From positions 2,232,001 through 2,296,000 of the forward strand of contig JAOVFP010000005.1 in NCBI GenBank assembly GCA_025738555.1: a stretch of DNA of 64,000 nucleotides, given 5' to 3'. The translations under genes and the position numbers were made by a program. Under the pieces are notes generated by a model. It was not told where the DNA came from. It ran no database searches and saw only the letters and a list, made by a program, of their open reading frames with translations. Each line of letters begins with the position of its first letter. Positions within the stretch are counted from its first letter, which is position 1. Positions 60,947 to 64,000 of this stretch are shown piece after piece. Source of the stretch: Cyathus striatus. Taxonomy: Eukaryota > Basidiomycota > Agaricomycetes > Agaricales > Nidulariaceae.

Positions 60947-63354
60947 TGCTACTTTTAATCTTTTACATCTTTCATATATTGTAGTAACTTTATGAACAAG
61001 CTAGTACTATATAATTGAACTTTTACTGGTGCAATAACTATGAAGTGTTGCTCATTTTTAAGTAGAATTTTACATTATTTGCATGAATATAGACTAATTC
61101 ATGTTGGGCAGGCCTGGCTTCTCTGATCTCTAGGATATGTCAAATATAAATAACTTATGAATTGCAAGATTGTTACACTTAGTCACATATTTTAGTGAAG
61201 TATCTTACAGTCAGTTGAGAGTCAGTTGAGAGTAGATTGGGAGTAGGATGAGACTTTTAGTCTGAAATGAGAGTTTTATGATATTTTTTCACAAATTCTT
61301 AGTTCCATTTTGTCAAGTCTCTCAATGTGATCTGAGACTTGATTGATATCATTTAACTAAACTGTCATCTGACTCTCAGTGATATTATTTGTTTAATGAG
61401 TGAGCTGTCAACAAGGTCAACCAGTACTACTCCATATGGTCTCATCATTGTGACTACTGTAACAAGCTACCTGAGATTACATTATGTGACAGCTGTAACA
61501 AAGAAATATGTGATGATCACTATGTCACATTGATTTGTAACATAAGGAGAATAAGCAGATACAGGTTACCATGTTGGTTGTATCTGTGACAAAGTGTCTA
61601 TCACCTTTCTTGCCAAGGTACACTCCTGGATGATGTTGGTTGCACTTTTTAACTTTCACATGCACAATCCCACAGTCACCTGTTCTTTCTCCCTTCACAT
61701 TGTCTTTCAAAATTTCACTGGCCTTTCTCAGCACCAACCCATTACCTTTGCCCAGCATGTGAATCACTTCATCTCTTCCTGTGCTACTTATTTTTCTCTG
61801 CAAGAGTGTTCTCATAGCTCTTTCTCTTTACCTTTCTGAGACCTGCTAGTATGAGATTCTGGAGAATATGATCCTCATCTGATATGCCAGAGTTAACCTC
61901 TGGAGTATCAATATCCTTTGACATATCAAATCAAATGTTGTGAGGAGGACAGATAGGACCAGGACTATGGAAAATAACTGGTGCCTCCCATCTCTTAAGA
62001 GGGTCCTCTTCAACAGCTACAGGAGTAGATGGCCATTTGATATTAGAGGGTAATTCCTGACAAACAGAATTGCATTCCTTATTTGGCTTAACCACTTGCA
62101 GCTAATCAGGACCTGATCTAGATGAGGGGTAATGTTCACCTGCTTGTTGGGGGATTATTGGTCAAGGTCTCTGTTGCACACCTCTTGAGCTGCAGGCACT
62201 GAATCTCATTCTGAAGCATTTGCTTCTGGTTCTGAGCATGCTTTTGGATTGCAGCTAGTTACACTCCAAGCTTGTCAATTGTGCCTAATAAAGTGCTCAT
62301 GACAAGGAGCATATTCTCATGTATGTAACTCACAGGAGTGCCTTCTTCAGCACTGTCTGAACTTGGGTAAGTTAAAAGTGTAATAGCTATACCAGGAGGC
62401 ATACTGAGGATAGAAGCACATCCTACAGATACTAAGTTGTGGTGTAACCGTATGGAGCAATACATAAGGGAGAAGGGGAATGGGGAAGGGCTCAACATGA
62501 TGTAGAGAATATTAAAGGTAGTAAAACAAGAAGCAAGCTTGTAGCAATCTAATATATAAGTCAAACTGGATATGAGACACAGAATGATCTGGATTCAGTG
62601 GTTAACTTTATTCCTTCTTGTTTTATTTTCTAGTTGATTCTGAAAGATTTATGGATTGCAGTAGTGCAACTGGTTTTTGAGGTACTTAGCATGTGAGTTT
62701 AGAACACTGTAATTATACTTAGAATAGTTTTACTTATTCCAGTAATTTATATTCTAAGTTTCCTGTGCATGAAGATTTTGTAAGTTCAAGGGCATGTGGA
62801 TTTCAATTCTTTCAAAGTCAAACTAAATTTAGAATGTGATCAGTCTATTTTTAAAACATGGTGGGACTTCAATGATTTAATTATAGCTGTCAGGCTTTAA
62901 TTCAGATTGAGTACAATTCAACAGGTCAAGTGCAGTACAATTTGGTCTGTGGGGGGGAAGAATGCCCATGCAGTTCCTGCCATTTCCTTCCATCATTGTC
63001 CCTCTATATACAATTACTGACACAGCTATTTGCAGTGCGCTATCTACAGTATTTTCTAACCATATGGCATCTTTATTCTAGGTCTGTGGTGAATCAGCAT
63101 GGAGCATTGGCCTGTGTGTGTGCAGCCAATCATACAGCACTATCACATTCCTTATCTATTGTACTATTGCGACAGCACACACAGGAGCATGGGTGCTCTC
63201 ATAAGTGCCTTCCTAATTTGGAAGCCATAGTAATAATGTGTGATGTATCTTTGCTTCACTTGACAACACTTCATTGCTGCATTATTCTAGTTCCTATCAT
63301 TTCACTTTGTTCACTCATGGCTGTACTCACATGATCTAAACACTGTTTTGTCAT
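60947..63354. other. Copy-B downstream region with a decayed minus-strand frame
   Basis: 60947-61500 corresponds to copy A after the NLR. About 61530-62455 is specific to copy B and reads, on the minus strand with several stops, a helical protein (ENMLLVMSTLLGTIDKLGV, then KHAQNQKQMLQNEIQCLQ and, downstream, VIHMLGKGNGLVLRKASEIL); this could be a transposon-encoded protein. About 62680-63345 is also copy-B specific and shows nothing I recognise. Confidence 0.4.
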
Positions 63355-63960
63355 CAGGATTCTGAAAATTGTTTCTAAACAGAATAAACATCAAATTTGG
63401 TGGTCCAAAAAGTCTACTGACTTCCTTCTTCATGCAGCAGCACTGTATGGCATGACTGAAAGACCAAACTACTCAGACTTCATCATTTTTTCCCACATTT
63501 CTAATGTCAGTAACTTATTCAAAAAAAAATTGGACAAACTTCTACAGGCTCTTCCAGAAGATTAGCAGCAATGGGCCAGAGCAAAGTAAAAGCTTTTCAT
63601 TTATTATCTAAACTATCAAACATTATAAATAAAATTGAAGTCATGCACAACATCTTTGACCAAAATCAAATACATGCCAAAGTGCTAATCAAAGATGAAG
63701 TAACCATTTCATCTGTACTGGAAATAATGGGTGAATATTACTGGATCCATCTCATATTTCATGCAAATCAAGAACAATATCTGCATACAATGTGAATTCT
63801 ATTTAAATAATGGACAATTAACACTCAGAGAGTTAATTCAAACATAATTACCTCAGGCAGAGTTCAAATTTTTATCAAAAATATTGCTGCAGGCAAGCTA
63901 CAAAATAATAATCAGAAAAAAACAGGGAAATTGTAGTGAATGCATAAACATACCCACTGT
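63355..63960 (+). pseudogene. CHAT protease domain fragment (copy B)
   Basis: Corresponds to 37530-38121: ILKIVSKQNKHQIWWSKKST then FLLHAAALYGMTERP, YSDFIIFSHISNVSNLFKK, and EIMGEYYWIHLIFHANQEQY. The His is kept; the Cys region reads FLSKILLQAS, so Cys is missing here too. TGA and TAG codons and frame changes break it. The window ends just after it. Confidence 0.65.
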
Positions 63961-64000
63961 GATTCCTTGATATAGCAAAAAATGCCCTTTATATTCCACT

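Larger units (their letters stand above)
52868..64000 (+). repeat. Segmental duplication, copy B
   Basis: Matches copy A from within the last pseudokinase exon (26498) through flank, promoter, NLR and CHAT fragment to the end of the window, with an initial offset near 26372 bp. Copy B lacks the LTR and MITE seen in copy A. Confidence 0.9.

Overview
The window reads as nuclear DNA of a mushroom-forming basidiomycete (Agaricomycetes). Genes are cut by many 45-65 nt GT-AG introns, and the families seen (DUF6535 membrane protein, NACHT-WD40 NLRs, TPR-CHAT proteins, short pseudokinases, hAT remnants) are ones expanded in that class. No virus, plasmid, CRISPR array or rRNA was seen, and no convincing tRNA.

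Left part (1-25.8 kb) is ordinary, CpG-containing gene space. It holds an MFS transporter of the monocarboxylate type (3993-5993, minus) with twelve exons resolved, a large multi-pass membrane protein (6814-9120, minus), a 1.3-kilo-residue coiled-coil protein (10212-14288, plus), a DUF6535 protein (14791-16861, minus), a short broken frame (17743-18033, minus), an F-box protein (18285-19723, minus) and a four-exon small protein (21066-21655, minus). Several of these need a single-base frame change to read through, which points either to assembly errors or to decay.

Right part (25.8-64 kb) is an accessory, immune-receptor-like locus. A short myristoylation-signal pseudokinase (25804-26684) precedes an NLR gene (30289-34706: N-terminal Asn/Gln-rich motif, NACHT, 14 WD40 blades, C-terminal domain), followed by a decayed CHAT protease fragment (about 37.5-38.1 kb). 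A block starting inside the last pseudokinase exon (about 26.5 kb) recurs from about 52.87 kb with an offset near 26.37 kb. It carries a second NLR (56404-60798), which has an in-frame stop in its NACHT exon and a late frameshift, and a second CHAT fragment (about 63.36-63.96 kb). The left edge of the second copy cuts a TPR-CHAT gene, so a tandem duplication is the simplest history. That TPR-CHAT gene is itself split by a 7.66-kb insertion (44495-52157) bracketed by an 8-bp direct repeat.

The NLR bodies and surrounding 30.5-44.5 kb are AT-rich and almost free of CpG, while the 5' flanks of both NLRs and the 3' half of the split TPR gene are CpG-rich. This suggests methylation-driven C-to-T decay with sharp borders. 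Mobile elements include two short hAT elements with perfect 8-bp target duplications (40165-41526 and 50751-52100, the latter with an acidic/PHD-like coding region), a solo-LTR candidate with 5-bp duplication (34951-36158), and foldback MITEs.

Possible logic (inference): WD40 blades with hypervariable surface residues sense a ligand, NACHT oligomerises, and the neighbouring pseudokinase and CHAT proteins are candidate partners or decoys. Family knowledge supports each component but nothing in the sequence proves they cooperate.
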